Assembly: GCF_000412695.1 (NCBI RefSeq)
Contig: NC_021499.1
Location: forward strand, 3,844,001 to 3,908,000
Length of the DNA: 64,000 nt
Direction of reading: 5' to 3'
Source: Pseudomonas resinovorans NBRC 106553
Lineage (GTDB): Bacteria; Pseudomonadota; Gammaproteobacteria; Pseudomonadales; Pseudomonadaceae
The notes under the pieces were generated by a model. The model was not told the origin of the DNA. It did not search any database and was given only the letters and a program-made list of their open reading frames with translations. Made by a program: the position numbers and the translations under genes. Below, one piece after another: positions 9,641 through 19,543 of the stretch. Numbering within the stretch: the first letter of the stretch is position 1; each line of letters begins with the position of its first letter.

Positions 9641-10653
9641 GCGCCACCTCGCGCTACGGTGCGGACCTCCAGGCCCGGCGTGACCTTCTGCCAGCCGGCG
9701 GTGATGACCTGCTCGTTACCCTCCAGGCCTTCGCGAACCTCGGCCTTGCCGCGCAGGCGCTGGCCGATCCGGATCGGCCGCCGCTCCACCTTGCCGTCCA
9801 CCACCAGGTTGACGAACAGCTGCTTGCCCACCGGCATCACCGCTTCCTCCGGGATCAGCAGGGCTTGCGGGCGCTCGGCGAGGATCACCGACACCTTGAC
9901 GAACTGGCCGGGCTTGAGGCGATGGTCGCTGTTGCCGATCTGCGCGCGAATCGCCTGGCTGCGGCCCACTTCGTCCAGGCGCGGGTTGAGGGCGATGATC
10001 TGGCCACGGAAGCGCTCGCCCGGATAGGCATCCAGGCTGACCTCCACCTGCTGGCCGATGCTCACCTGGCTGACCGCCTTCTGCGGCACGCGGAAGTCCA
10101 GCTTCAGCGGGTCGAGCACCTCCAGGTTGACCATGTCCTGGCCGGAGCTGAGGTAGTCGCCGACGCTGACCTGGCGCAGGCCGAGGGTGCCGTCGTAGGG
10201 GGCGCGGATCTGGGTCTTGTCGAGGCGCGCCTGGGCCAGCGCCAACGTGGCGCGGGCGGCCTGCTCCTGGCTCATGGACTCGTCCTGGGCCTGGGCATTG
10301 CTGGCCCCGCGGGAGAAGAGCATCTTCGCCCGCTGGTAGCTCTTTTCCGCCAGGTCGAGGTTGGCCCGGGCCTGGGCCAGTTCGGCGCGGGCGATGGCGT
10401 CATCCAGGCTGACCAGCAGGTCGCCGCCCTTGACCGCCTGCCCCTCGCGGAAATGCAGGCTGGCCACCCTGCCCTCCACTTCCGGACGGATCATCACCGA
10501 CTCGTCGGAGCGCAGGGAACCGAAGGTCACCAGTTCGTCGCGCACCAGCGCCCGTTGCGGTTCGGCCACTTCCACCAGTGGCGCTTCCTGGGCCAGGGCG
10601 GACAACGAGGCGAGCGCCCCGAACAACAGCCAAACACTGCGGCGGACCTTCAT
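9637..10653 (-). CDS. RND efflux periplasmic adaptor (membrane fusion protein)
   Basis: 338 residues from the ATG at 10653 (MKVRRSVWLLFGALASLSALA), which begins a signal peptide; 29 upstream in-frame codons lack a ribosome-binding site. The lipoyl half-motifs GRVASLHFREGQAVKGGDLL and RAPYDGTLGLRQVSVGDYL flank a short coiled-coil hairpin, then beta-barrel and membrane-proximal domains. It links the permease to an outer-membrane channel in the periplasm. First gene of the two-gene pump operon. Confidence 0.92.
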   Translation of the reverse strand: MKVRRSVWLLFGALASLSALAQEAPLVEVAEPQRALVRDELVTFGSLRSDESVMIRPEVEGRVASLHFREGQAVKGGDLLVSLDDAIARAELAQARANLDLAEKSYQRAKMLFSRGASNAQAQDESMSQEQAARATLALAQARLDKTQIRAPYDGTLGLRQVSVGDYLSSGQDMVNLEVLDPLKLDFRVPQKAVSQVSIGQQVEVSLDAYPGERFRGQIIALNPRLDEVGRSQAIRAQIGNSDHRLKPGQFVKVSVILAERPQALLIPEEAVMPVGKQLFVNLVVDGKVERRPIRIGQRLRGKAEVREGLEGNEQVITAGWQKVTPGLEVRTVARGGA

Positions 10654-10761
10654 CTGGAGCCTCGACGACGATGCGGAAGGAAAGAAGTCCGCCGACTGTA
10701 TCGGCAGACTTCGGTGAGTGGCATCCAAAGATAATGCCACTCTGTGTCGCTTTGTTTCGCC

Positions 10762-11541
10762 TTACTGACGCATGCCGCGCCCGCTCACCAGCAGGTGGAT
10801 GCAGGCGACGTAGAGGACCGCCATGGTCAATAGCATCAGGGCGATGGCGACGCCGATATTGATGTCGGAAACGCCGAGGATGCCGTAGCGGAAGGCGTTG
10901 ACCATGTGCAGGATCGGGTTGCCCAGGGACACCGTCTGCCAGAACGGCGGCAGCAGGTTGATCGAGTAGAAGACGCCGCCCAGGTAGGTCAGCGGGGTCA
11001 GCACGAAGGTCGGGATGATCGAGATATCGTCGAAGTTGCGCGCGTACACGGCGTTGATGAAGCCACCGAGGGAGAAGATGGTGGCGGTCAGCAGCACCAC
11101 CAGCGCGGTCACTCCGATGTGGTGCACCGAGAGCTTGGTGAAGAACAGCGACAGGAAGGTGACGATCACCCCCACCGCCAGCCCGCGCAGCACACCGCCG
11201 ATGGTGTAGCCGAGGAGGATGGTGTGCGGCGATACCGGCGACACCAGCAGTTCCTCCACCGAGCGCTGGAACTTGCTGCCGAAGAAGCTCGACACCACGT
11301 TGCTGTAGGAGTTGGTGATGACCGACATCATGATCAGGCCGGGGACTATGTAGTCCATGTAGCTGAAACCGCCCATCTCGCCGATCTGCCGGCCGATCAG
11401 GTTGCCGAAGATGACGAAGTACAGGGCCATGGTGATGGCCGGGGGCAGCAGGGTCTGCGGCCAGATGCGGGTGAAGCGGCGGACTTCGCGATAGACGATG
11501 GTTTCCAGGGCGACCAGGTTGGCGCGCAGTTCCGAACTCAT
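10762..11541 (-). CDS. ABC-2 type exporter permease (YadH-like)
   Basis: 259 residues with six hydrophobic segments and the ABC-2 membrane pattern (IVPGLIMMSVITNSYSNVVSSFFGSKFQRSVEELL). Forms the membrane pore of an exporter with the ATPase immediately upstream, whose gene overlaps this one by 4 nt. YadGH-type exporters are of unknown substrate. The closely related wording of the two proteins to E. coli YadG/YadH is recalled knowledge of the family. Confidence 0.88.
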   Translation of the reverse strand: MSSELRANLVALETIVYREVRRFTRIWPQTLLPPAITMALYFVIFGNLIGRQIGEMGGFSYMDYIVPGLIMMSVITNSYSNVVSSFFGSKFQRSVEELLVSPVSPHTILLGYTIGGVLRGLAVGVIVTFLSLFFTKLSVHHIGVTALVVLLTATIFSLGGFINAVYARNFDDISIIPTFVLTPLTYLGGVFYSINLLPPFWQTVSLGNPILHMVNAFRYGILGVSDINIGVAIALMLLTMAVLYVACIHLLVSGRGMRQ

Positions 11542-12470
11542 ACCGCCACCCTCGCCAGGTTTTTCTCCACCAGGGACACGAACAGCTCCTCGAGGCGATT
11601 GGACTTGTTGCGCATGCTCAGCACGTCGACGTTGAGGGCGGCCAGCTGGCGGAACAGCTCGGTCAGGCCCTGGGTCTTCTCCACCTGGACTTCCAGGGTG
11701 TGGTCATCCACCAGCTCGGCGGGGTAGCCGTTGAGCTGGGGCACCACTTCCATGGGCTCCTTGAGGTCGAGCAGGAAGGTTTCCTTGTGCAGCTTCTTCA
11801 GCAGCTCCTTCATGCTGGTGTTCTCGACGATGCGGCCGTGGTCGATGATGCCGATGTTGCGGCACAGCTGCTCGGCCTCTTCCAGGTAGTGGGTCGTGAG
11901 GATGATGGTGATGCCCTGCTCGTTGAGCTCGGTGAGGAAGCTCCACATGGAGCGGCGCAGCTCGATGTCGACGCCCGCGGTGGGCTCGTCGAGGATCAAG
12001 AGGCGCGGCTGGTGGATCAGCGCGCGGGCGATCATCAGGCGGCGCTTCATGCCGCCGGACAGCTCGCGGGAGGCGGAGTCGCGCTTCTCCCACAGGCCCA
12101 GCTGGTTGAGGTACTGCTCGGCGCGCTCCTTGGCGATCTTCGCCGGGATGCCGTAGTAGCCCGCCTGGGTCACGACAATGTCGAAGACCTTCTCGAACTG
12201 GTTGAAGTTGAACTCCTGGGGCACCACGCCGAGGCAGCGCTTGAGCGCATAGGGCGACTTGTCCAGGTCATTGCCGAAGACACTGACGCTGCCACTGGTC
12301 TTGTTCACCAGGGTGGAGAGGATGCCGATGGTGGTGGACTTGCCCGCGCCGTTGGGCCCGAGCAACGCGAAGAAATCGCCTTCGGCCACTTCCAGATCGA
12401 TGCCCTTGAGGGCCTGGAAGCCGTTGCCGTAGGTCTTGGTCAACTGCCGGATGGACAGGGCGGAACTCAT
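11538..12470 (-). CDS. ABC exporter ATP-binding protein (YadG-like)
   Basis: 310 residues. Walker A GPNGAGKST, signature LSGGMKRR, Walker B LLILDEPTAGVD and H-loop TTHYLEEAE are all intact in the first 230 residues, so it should hydrolyse ATP. A roughly 80-residue C-terminal extension (DDHTLEVQVEKTQGL) is typical of ABC-2 drug/antibiotic exporter ATPases. Works as a dimer under the permease encoded next; the 4-nt overlap implies coupled translation. Confidence 0.9.
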   Translation of the reverse strand: MSSALSIRQLTKTYGNGFQALKGIDLEVAEGDFFALLGPNGAGKSTTIGILSTLVNKTSGSVSVFGNDLDKSPYALKRCLGVVPQEFNFNQFEKVFDIVVTQAGYYGIPAKIAKERAEQYLNQLGLWEKRDSASRELSGGMKRRLMIARALIHQPRLLILDEPTAGVDIELRRSMWSFLTELNEQGITIILTTHYLEEAEQLCRNIGIIDHGRIVENTSMKELLKKLHKETFLLDLKEPMEVVPQLNGYPAELVDDHTLEVQVEKTQGLTELFRQLAALNVDVLSMRNKSNRLEELFVSLVEKNLARVAV

Positions 12471-12583
12471 GATGGATTCGTCTGCTTCAGAAGGAAGTGG
12501 CTAGATAAGGCTTAATGCCAGCAATTTCAATCGTCATTCGCTGCACATCAGCCTAGGTTCTACGGGCGGAATCGGCGAGCCGC

Positions 12584-13204
12584 TCAGGTGAGCGCCGTCA
12601 TCACCGCCTTGCGGTAGGCCGGACGCGCCTTCAGGCGCTCGTACCAGGCCTCGAGGGCCGGCAGTTCCGGGCGCAGGATGGGCATCTCGAACCAGGCGTA
12701 GGCGAAACAGCCGAGCGGGATGTCGCCCATGGCGAAGGTCTCGCCGGACAACCACTGACGTTCGGCCAGGGCGCGGTCGGGAATGGCCAGCAACTCGCCG
12801 CAACGGGTCAACGCACTGTCGATCAGCGCCTGGTTGCGCTCGGCCGGCGGGGTGCGCAGGGTGCCCCAGAACAGGTCGCGGAACGGCGTGGCGAAACTGG
12901 AGGTGGTCCAGTCCATCCACTTGTCGCCCTCGGCGCGAACCACCGGCGATTCGGGGTAGAGGCTGCCGGCGGCATAGCGTGCGGCCAGGTAGCGGACGAT
13001 GGCGTTGGACTCCCAGAGCACCAGGTCGCCGTCCTCGATCATCGGCACCAGGCCATTGGGGTTGCGCGCGCGGTAGGCCGGATCATTGACCAGGCCGAAA
13101 GCGCCACCGGCATCCTGCCGCTCGTAGGCGACGCCCGCCTCCTCGGCAGCCCAGAGCGCCTTGCGCACGTTGGACGAATTGATTCGCCCCCAGATCTTCA
13201 GCAT
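12584..13204 (-). CDS. glutathione S-transferase family protein
   Basis: 206 residues from the ATG at 13204 (MLKIWGRINSSNVRKALW), which has GGAG 8 nt upstream. N-terminal thioredoxin fold with the active-site N/S region and the gamma-glutamyl-binding ESNAIVRYL at about 64-72; the C-terminal all-helical domain follows (FAMGDIPLGCFAYAWF holds the N-capping box). Cytosolic; probably conjugates or reduces electrophiles with glutathione. Substrate unknown. Confidence 0.9.
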   Translation of the reverse strand: MLKIWGRINSSNVRKALWAAEEAGVAYERQDAGGAFGLVNDPAYRARNPNGLVPMIEDGDLVLWESNAIVRYLAARYAAGSLYPESPVVRAEGDKWMDWTTSSFATPFRDLFWGTLRTPPAERNQALIDSALTRCGELLAIPDRALAERQWLSGETFAMGDIPLGCFAYAWFEMPILRPELPALEAWYERLKARPAYRKAVMTALT

Positions 13205-13478
13205 CGCGACACTCCAGGCCGATTGCACAGGGGCACCATTCTAGGGCGCCACCGGCGGCGACGGAATGCCGAATCCTCCAGATATGCACTCCGAGTCCCG
13301 ATCCTGCGAGCTAGAGAAGAACAAGGCGGGAAACGCAGCGAAGCGGAGTAACAGCCTCAGGCTGGCCCGAAGGGCGAGCGCAGCGAGTAAGGGCTGAGGG
13401 CGCGGAGTTTACGAATTGTAAATGAGCAAGCCCGAAGCCACTCCCAACGCAGTTATTCCGACGCGCAGCGGATCGGAG
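13205..13478. other. intergenic region with repeat-like noncoding DNA
   Basis: No convincing gene. From about 13305 to 13435 it has the look of a dispersed Pseudomonas intergenic repeat: short GAAGGGCGAGCGCAGCGAG-like purine blocks, then GTTTACGAATTGTAAATGAG, which holds the imperfect palindrome GTTTAC-GAATT-GTAAAT. It follows the chemoreceptor gene in the direction of that gene's transcription, so could act as a transcript end. Confidence 0.4.
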
Positions 13479-15443
13479 TCAGAGGCGGAAGTGGCCGGCC
13501 ATACCTTGCAACTCCTGCCCCAGACGCGCCAGCTGCACGCTGGACGACGCCGTCTCGTCCATGGCCACCGCGGACTGGTCGGCGATGTCGCGAATGCTGG
13601 TGACGCTGCGATTGATCTCCTCGGCCACCGCGCTCTGCTCTTCGGCGGCTGCGGCGATCTGCTGGTTCATCTGATGGATCAGGGTCACGGCTTCGGCGAT
13701 GCCGGCCAAGGCCTCCTCGGTGTGGAGCGCGTCCTGCACCGTCAGGCCCACCAGGCTGCCGCTCTCCTGCATGTGCTCCACCGAGTTGCGCACGCCATCG
13801 CGCAGGGTGGCGATCAGGCGCTCGATCTCGGCGGTGGAGTGCTGGGTACGCCGCGCCAGCGCGCGGACTTCGTCGGCGACCACGGCGAAGCCCCTGCCCT
13901 GCTCGCCGGCCCGGGCGGCTTCGATGGCGGCGTTCAGCGCCAGCAGGTTGGTCTGTTCGGCGACGCTCTTGATCACGTCCAGCACGCTGCCGATGCTCTG
14001 GGTGTCCTGACTGAGGCGCTGGATGCTGGCGGTGGTCTCTTCCATGGCGTGGGCCAGCTGGTTGACCCGGTCCAGGGTCTGGCGCACCACCTGGCTGCCG
14101 CTGCTGACGCGGTTGTCGGCGGCCTCGGTGGAGTTGGCGGCGGCCTCGGCGTTGCGCGCCACTTCCTGCACGGTGGCGGCCATCTGGCTCATGGCGGTGG
14201 CCACCTGGTCGGTCTCTTCCTTCTGGCCGTTGACGCCGACGCGGGTCTGCTCGGTAACGCTGGACAGCGCCTGGGCCGAGGCGGAAATCTGCGCCACCCC
14301 GCCCTGCAGGCGGCCGACCATGTCGCGGAGGTTGCCGGACATGCCGGCCATGGCCTCCATCAGTTGGCCGATCTCGTCGCGGCGCTGCACCTCGACGCTG
14401 GCGCTGAGGTCGCCCCCGGCGATCTGCCGGGCGACTTCGATGACCCGGCGCAGCGGCCGCACGATCAGCAGGCTGATCAGCGCCGTGGCGGCCAGGCCGA
14501 TCAGCAGGGCCAGGGCCGCCGCCATCACGATCAGCCGCGAGCTGGACGCCTGCTGGGCCTGCATCTCGGTCTTCTGCAGCGCATAGGCGCGCTCCACGGC
14601 CTGCACCACGCGCTCGGCCTGGCTGGCCAGGTGAGCGTACTCCTGGCGCTGCTGTTCGAGGATCGTGGTGTATTCCTTGAGGCGTTCGTTGAAGGAGTCG
14701 ACGTTGCCGATCACCTCGGTGAGCACGGCGGCGTAGCCCGGGTCCTGCATGGCGTCGCGCAACTCGGCGGCGAGCTTCTGCGCGTCCAGCGCCTCCTGGA
14801 TCTGCGGCGCGCCGGCGTCGCCGGTACCACGGCTCTGTTCCAGGCGCAGGCGGGCCTGGTTGAGCGCCTGCAGGAGCAGTTGGTAGACACGGCTGATCTG
14901 CCCGCTCTGGGTCACCTGGTCGGCCCCTTCGGCGCCCTGGGAGCTTTTCAGCAGGTCGACGCCATCCTCGTTCAGGCCGCTCTGCAATACGTCGAGGCTG
15001 TTGGACGCGCTGACCACCAGCCAGTTGGCCGCTTCCAGGGCCAGGCGCTGGTTATCGGACAGTTCCACATAGCGGTCGAAGGCGGCTCGGTATTCGGCCA
15101 TGGCCTGGGTGATCTCACCCAGCGCGTCGCGCCCCGGCCCGGACAGCCGCAGGGCCAGGGCCTCGCTGCGGGCGACTATGGCCTCGGCCTGTTGGCGCAG
15201 TGCCTCGGCATGCTTGGCGTCGGAGGTCAGGGCATAGTCCTTTTCCGTACGCCGGATCATCGACACGTCGCTGCTGATGGCGCGCATCTCCTCCAGCAGC
15301 ACGGCGCGCTCGTCCACCGCGCGCAAGGCACCGAGGCCGGTGACGGCGACCAGCAGGGTCAGCGCCAGCACCGTGCCGAACCCCAGTATCAATTTGGTGG
15401 CGGTGCCCAGGCTGGCCAGCCTACGTTGCACGACAGTCCACAT
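13479..15443 (-). CDS. methyl-accepting chemotaxis protein with helical bimodular-type sensor
   Basis: 654 residues from the ATG at 15443 (MWTVVQRRLASLGTATKLI), preceded by GGAGGTAGGAGC. TM1 is near residues 14-36, a periplasmic all-helical region of about 250 residues follows, TM2 lies near 300-325, then a HAMP domain (LLIVRPLRRVIEVARQIAGG). The cytoplasmic hairpin tip EQTNLLALNAAIEAARAGEQ is the CheA/CheW contact. The long helical sensor resembles the HBM (McpS-type) domain, which in P. putida senses TCA-cycle acids; the ligand here is inference. No C-terminal pentapeptide tether is evident (ends GHFRL). Confidence 0.88.
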   Translation of the reverse strand: MWTVVQRRLASLGTATKLILGFGTVLALTLLVAVTGLGALRAVDERAVLLEEMRAISSDVSMIRRTEKDYALTSDAKHAEALRQQAEAIVARSEALALRLSGPGRDALGEITQAMAEYRAAFDRYVELSDNQRLALEAANWLVVSASNSLDVLQSGLNEDGVDLLKSSQGAEGADQVTQSGQISRVYQLLLQALNQARLRLEQSRGTGDAGAPQIQEALDAQKLAAELRDAMQDPGYAAVLTEVIGNVDSFNERLKEYTTILEQQRQEYAHLASQAERVVQAVERAYALQKTEMQAQQASSSRLIVMAAALALLIGLAATALISLLIVRPLRRVIEVARQIAGGDLSASVEVQRRDEIGQLMEAMAGMSGNLRDMVGRLQGGVAQISASAQALSSVTEQTRVGVNGQKEETDQVATAMSQMAATVQEVARNAEAAANSTEAADNRVSSGSQVVRQTLDRVNQLAHAMEETTASIQRLSQDTQSIGSVLDVIKSVAEQTNLLALNAAIEAARAGEQGRGFAVVADEVRALARRTQHSTAEIERLIATLRDGVRNSVEHMQESGSLVGLTVQDALHTEEALAGIAEAVTLIHQMNQQIAAAAEEQSAVAEEINRSVTSIRDIADQSAVAMDETASSSVQLARLGQELQGMAGHFRL

Positions 15444-15704
15444 GCTCCTACCTCCCCGCAAGGTGACAACGGCATGGACGCGATCTGCTATCCGCTTCCC
15501 TGAAAGGCCGACCATAGGAGCAGCGCAATACTGGCGACAAGCCACAATCCTGCCGCCACCCCGGGCATGCTGTTTTTGGCTAACTGGAGGTCGCTTCTGG
15601 ATAGCTAACTATGATTCCCACATCGAATTCAGAACTGATCCAGGCCAATAGCGGCAAGAACGAGAGGAACTAGGCTTGACCTACGACTCGGCAAGGAGGA
15701 AGCC

Positions 15705-18392
15705 ATGACCGCCCCAGTACCCACCCAGTGGCACGCCCAGAGCGTCGACGCCAGCCTGCAGCAGTTGGACAGCGGTCCCGCCGGGCTGGATGTGGCCGAA
15801 GCCGAGCGCCGTCTGGCCAGCGTAGGCCCGAATCGCCTGCCCGAGCGCCCTGGCGCCGGGCCGCTGAAGCGTTTCCTGCTGCAGTTCCACAACCTGCTCC
15901 TCTATGTGCTGCTGGCCTCGACCCTGGTCACCCTGGCCCTGGGCGAATGGCTGGACGCCGCGGTGATCTTCGGCGTGGTGCTGATCAACGCCGTGGTCGG
16001 CTTCATCCAGGAAGGCAAGGCCGAACAGGCCATGCGCGCGATCCAGAAACTGCTGACCCTCGACAGCCGGGTGAAACGCGGCGGCGAGGTGCGCCAGGTG
16101 CCGGCCGAGGATCTGGTGCCGGGCGACCTGGTGCTGCTGGAGGCCGGCGACCGGGTGCCGGCGGACCTGCGCCTGCTGGAGACCCGCGACCTGCGCATCG
16201 AGGAGGCGGCGCTCACCGGCGAGTCCGTGCCCACCGACAAGACCAGCCAGCCGGTCAGCGCCGACGCCAGCCTTGGCGATCGCCACAGCATGGCCTACTC
16301 CGGCACCCTGGTCAGCGCGGGCAGCGGCGTCGGCCTGGTGGTGGCCACCGCCGGCGACACCGAACTGGGGCGCATCAGCCACCTGCTGGGTTCGGTGGAA
16401 CAGCTGCAGACCCCGCTGCTGGTGGACATGGCCCGCTTCGCCCGCCGGCTGACCCTGGTCATCCTGGTGCTGGCGGTGATCACCTTCGCCTTCGGCACCC
16501 TGCTGCGCGGCTACGATTCCGGCGACATGCTGATGGCCGCGGTGGGCCTGGCGGTAGCGGCCATCCCCGAAGGCCTGCCGGCGGTGCTGACGATCATCCT
16601 GGCCCTGGGCGTGCAGCGCATGGCCCGCCGCCAGTCGATCATCCGCCGGCTCCCGGCGGTGGAGAGCCTGGGCGCGGTGACGGTGGTCTGCTCCGACAAG
16701 ACCGGCACCCTGACCCGCAACGAAATGACCATCCAGCGCGTCTACACCGCGGCCCGCCGCTACGAAGTCTCCGGCGTGGGCTATGCCCCCGAAGGCGACG
16801 TCAGCCCCACCCAGGACCTCGCCCACGACCTCCACGAGCTGGCCCGTGCCGGCCTGTTGGCCAACAGTGCCAGCCTCTGCGAGGTGGACAGCCAGTGGTG
16901 CATCACCGGCGACCCCACCGAAGCCGCGCTGCTCACCCTCGCCGGCAAGCTGCAGCTCGACCCGGGCGCCGAATCCCTGCGCCAGCCGAAGATGGACGCC
17001 ATTCCCTTCAGCTCGGAGCGTCGCTACCTGGCCAGCCTGCACCGCGACCAGAACGACCAGGGGGTGATCTACCTGGTGGGCGCGCCGGAACGCCTGCTGG
17101 AAGTCTGCGACCAGCAATGGCGCGACGGCGCCGCCGAACCGCTGGACCCGCGCATCTGGGACGACGTACTGGGAGAAGGTGCCGCCGCGGGCCTGCGCAT
17201 GATCGGCCTGGCCCGGCGCAATGCCGGCAACGCCCAGCACGAACTGGACCACGCCGACCTCGACAGCGGCTTCGTGCTGCTCGGCCTGGTGGGCATGCTG
17301 GACCCGCCCCGGGAAGAAGCCATCCGCGCCATCGCGCAATGCCACAGTGCCGGCATCCAGGTGAAGATGATCACCGGCGACCACGCCGCCACCGCGGCGG
17401 CCATTGCCGAGCGCCTCGGCCTCAAGGCCGGCAACCCGCTCACGGGCGCCGACCTGGACGATTTGAACGACAGCGAGCTGGACGTCCTGCTGACGGAAAC
17501 CAGCGTGTTCGCCCGCACCAGCCCGAGCAACAAGCTGCGCCTGGTGGAACGCCTGCAAGCCATCGGCGAACGGGTGGCGATGACCGGCGACGGGGTCAAC
17601 GACTCCCCCGCCCTGAAGCGCGCCGACATCGGCATCGCCATGGGCATCAAGGGCACCGAGGCGGCCAAGGAAGCGGCGCAGATGGTGTTGGCCGACGACA
17701 ACTTCGCCACCATCGCCCACGCGGTGGAAGAAGGCCGCACCGTCTACGACAACCTGAAGAAGTCCATCCTCTTCATCCTGCCCACCAACGGCGCGCAGGC
17801 CATCGTCCTGCTGACCGCCATCGTGCTCGGCCTGACGCTGCCCATCACGCCGCTGCAGATTCTCTGGGTGAACATGATCACCGCCGTCACCCTGGCCCTG
17901 GCCCTGGCCTTCGAGCCCGCCGAAGACGACCTCATGCAACGCCCGCCACGGGACCCGAAGGCGCCGCTGCTGTCCGGCGAGCTTATGTGGAAGATCCTGC
18001 TGGTATCGGTGCTGCTGACCCTGGCCAGCCTGGGCCTGTTCATCTACACCCAGCAGTTGGGCTGGAGCATGGAGGAAAGCCGCACCCTGGCGGTCAACGC
18101 GCTGGTGTTCGGGGAAATCGGCTACCTGTTCAGCAGCCGGCGTCTGCACGGCCCGGCGCGCTTCACCTTCAGCGACAACCCGATGATCTGGAGCATGGTG
18201 GCCCTGATGATCGTGCTGCAACTGGCCTTCACCTATGTGCCCGCGCTGCAGTCGCTGTTCGGCACCAGCAGCCTCGGCCTCGGCGGTTGGGGCTGGTGCC
18301 TGGCGACGGCAGCGATCACCTGTGCGGTCGTGGAGGTCGACAAGTGGCGGCGCCACTATATCGCCAGCAGACAGGCCGGACGGTTAGAATAG
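15705..18392 (+). CDS. P-type cation-transporting ATPase (P2/Ca2+-ATPase-like)
   Basis: 895 residues. All core P-type motifs are present: actuator TGES ([11 protein letters not shown]), M4 motif PEGLPAVLT, phosphorylation loop [12 protein letters not shown] and hinge [18 protein letters not shown]. Ten membrane segments are expected. PEGLP in M4 places it in the P2 (SERCA/PMA-like) group that moves Ca2+ or monovalent cations; the exact ion is not decidable by eye. Ribosome-binding site AAGGAGGA lies just before the ATG. Divergent from the chemoreceptor, and followed by a strong terminator. Confidence 0.92.
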   Translation: MTAPVPTQWHAQSVDASLQQLDSGPAGLDVAEAERRLASVGPNRLPERPGAGPLKRFLLQFHNLLLYVLLASTLVTLALGEWLDAAVIFGVVLINAVVGFIQEGKAEQAMRAIQKLLTLDSRVKRGGEVRQVPAEDLVPGDLVLLEAGDRVPADLRLLETRDLRIEEAALTGESVPTDKTSQPVSADASLGDRHSMAYSGTLVSAGSGVGLVVATAGDTELGRISHLLGSVEQLQTPLLVDMARFARRLTLVILVLAVITFAFGTLLRGYDSGDMLMAAVGLAVAAIPEGLPAVLTIILALGVQRMARRQSIIRRLPAVESLGAVTVVCSDKTGTLTRNEMTIQRVYTAARRYEVSGVGYAPEGDVSPTQDLAHDLHELARAGLLANSASLCEVDSQWCITGDPTEAALLTLAGKLQLDPGAESLRQPKMDAIPFSSERRYLASLHRDQNDQGVIYLVGAPERLLEVCDQQWRDGAAEPLDPRIWDDVLGEGAAAGLRMIGLARRNAGNAQHELDHADLDSGFVLLGLVGMLDPPREEAIRAIAQCHSAGIQVKMITGDHAATAAAIAERLGLKAGNPLTGADLDDLNDSELDVLLTETSVFARTSPSNKLRLVERLQAIGERVAMTGDGVNDSPALKRADIGIAMGIKGTEAAKEAAQMVLADDNFATIAHAVEEGRTVYDNLKKSILFILPTNGAQAIVLLTAIVLGLTLPITPLQILWVNMITAVTLALALAFEPAEDDLMQRPPRDPKAPLLSGELMWKILLVSVLLTLASLGLFIYTQQLGWSMEESRTLAVNALVFGEIGYLFSSRRLHGPARFTFSDNPMIWSMVALMIVLQLAFTYVPALQSLFGTSSLGLGGWGWCLATAAITCAVVEVDKWRRHYIASRQAGRLE

Positions 18393-18425
18393 CGGGCCAA
18401 GACCCCTGGGTATGGATTACGCATG

Positions 18426-18463
18426 GCGGCAGCGCGAACACCCGGTTCGCGCTGCCGCTTTCA
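18426..18463 (+). terminator. intrinsic terminator of the P-type ATPase gene
   Basis: A perfect 14-bp stem (GCGGCAGCGCGAAC at 18426-18439 with its complement at 18445-18458), 5-nt loop, then TTTCATTC, 33 bp after the stop codon. Confidence 0.85.
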
Positions 18464-18549
18464 TTCATGGAGGGCAAACCCGCTGACCTGATGCCGATCG
18501 AACAATGGAGCCGATCTGCCGGCAGCCTGTTCGTTGAGCACAAGGCACC

Positions 18550-18858
18550 ATGTTCCGATTCAAGACCTTCCTCGGCCCGGCGCTGGCACTGATCGGCGCC
18601 GCGTTCGCGTCCCCCAGCCAGGCCGGCCAAGCCAGCGCCGAGCTCGGCATCAGCCTTACCGTCGCCAACTCCTGCCAGGTCAGCAGCCGCTTCGACCCGG
18701 CCGATGGGCGTTACCAGGTCCAGTCCCAGACCTGCGCCCGCGACGGCGGCTATCGCCTGATCCACGAACCCGCCGCCCCGCTGCAGACCGGTGCAGACAA
18801 GCTCGAGCAGCGGGGCGATGCCGGCGCCGGCCGCACCCTGGTCACGCTCTACTGGTAA
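18550..18858 (+). CDS. small exported protein, spore-coat-U/SCPU-like start
   Basis: 102 residues with a signal peptide (MFRFKTFLGPALALIGAAFASPSQA). The mature part starts SAELGISLTVANSCQVSSRF, which resembles the first strand and conserved Cys of SCPU (spore coat U / Csu-pilus-like) domains, with a second Cys at SQTCARDGG that could form the disulfide. It is shorter than a full SCPU domain (about 150 residues), so it may be a truncated or minimal version. No usher or chaperone gene is near. Convergent with the flavin reductase gene. Confidence 0.6.
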   Translation: MFRFKTFLGPALALIGAAFASPSQAGQASAELGISLTVANSCQVSSRFDPADGRYQVQSQTCARDGGYRLIHEPAAPLQTGADKLEQRGDAGAGRTLVTLYW

Positions 18859-18868
18859 GCGGGACGGC

Positions 18869-19477
18869 TCAGCTCGGGCGCACCATGGTGAAGGTGTCGC
18901 GGGTACGGGTGTAGGCACTGCCGCCCAGGCGCCCTACCAGGTCGAGGCGCTGTGGGTCGATCCGCCCGGCCTCGGTCAGCACGCGCTCATCGACATGGGC
19001 CAGCAACACCTCGGCGAACACCAGGTGGCAGGTGGGCTTGGCGCGCGGATAGGGCTGGACTTCCGCCAACCGACACTCGAAGGCCACCGGCGCACCCTGG
19101 ACCCTCGGCGCTCGCACCCGCTGCGAAGGCTCGATGGCGATACCGCACTGCTCGAACTCGCTCACCCCGTGGGGCAGCCAGGCGGCGCTGGCATTCATGG
19201 ACTCGGCCTGCTCGAAGGACACCAGCTGGATCACCAGCTCGCCGGTGTCCTGCACATTGCGCAGGGTGTCCTTGAGCTGCCCGTCGTCACGGGTGCTGAT
19301 ATTCACCATGAGGGTCGCCGGATCGTCGCTGATGACCTGGAAGAAGCTGAACGGCGCCAGGTTGCTGACGCCGTCACGGGACAGGGTGGACACCCAGGCG
19401 ATGGGACGCGGCGTGACGGTGGAGGCGAGCCAGCGGTAGGCGTCCAGCGGCGCCATCTGGGTGAAATCGAGCTGCAT
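18869..19477 (-). CDS. flavin reductase-like domain protein
   Basis: 202 residues from the ATG at 19477 (MQLDFTQMAPLDAYRWLAST). The segments VTPRPIAWVSTLSRDGVSNLAPFSFFQVIS and the later GVSEFEQCGI are the FMN-binding split-barrel signature of the flavin reductase/DIM6-NTAB family. Cytosolic; probably binds FMN and reduces flavin or a small molecule with NAD(P)H. Stand-alone gene; its partner oxygenase is not in the window. Confidence 0.9.
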   Translation of the reverse strand: MQLDFTQMAPLDAYRWLASTVTPRPIAWVSTLSRDGVSNLAPFSFFQVISDDPATLMVNISTRDDGQLKDTLRNVQDTGELVIQLVSFEQAESMNASAAWLPHGVSEFEQCGIAIEPSQRVRAPRVQGAPVAFECRLAEVQPYPRAKPTCHLVFAEVLLAHVDERVLTEAGRIDPQRLDLVGRLGGSAYTRTRDTFTMVRPS

Positions 19478-19543
19478 GAACAAGGCTCCAGCGGGGCGGA
19501 AAGCGCCGATTATGCCTCGCCCGGGCCTAATCGGCGCGCGCAA

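Noticed and set aside
6830..10027. 1065-codon open frame on the plus strand opposite the RND pump genes
   Set aside because: Antisense to two well-supported genes; His/Gln/Gly-rich composition is the mirror of GC-rich codons. Shadow frame.
13422..15503. 693-codon plus-strand frame opposite the chemoreceptor
   Set aside because: Antisense shadow; no domain, no ribosome-binding site.
15681..18356. 891-codon minus-strand frame opposite the P-type ATPase
   Set aside because: Antisense shadow of a gene with complete motifs.
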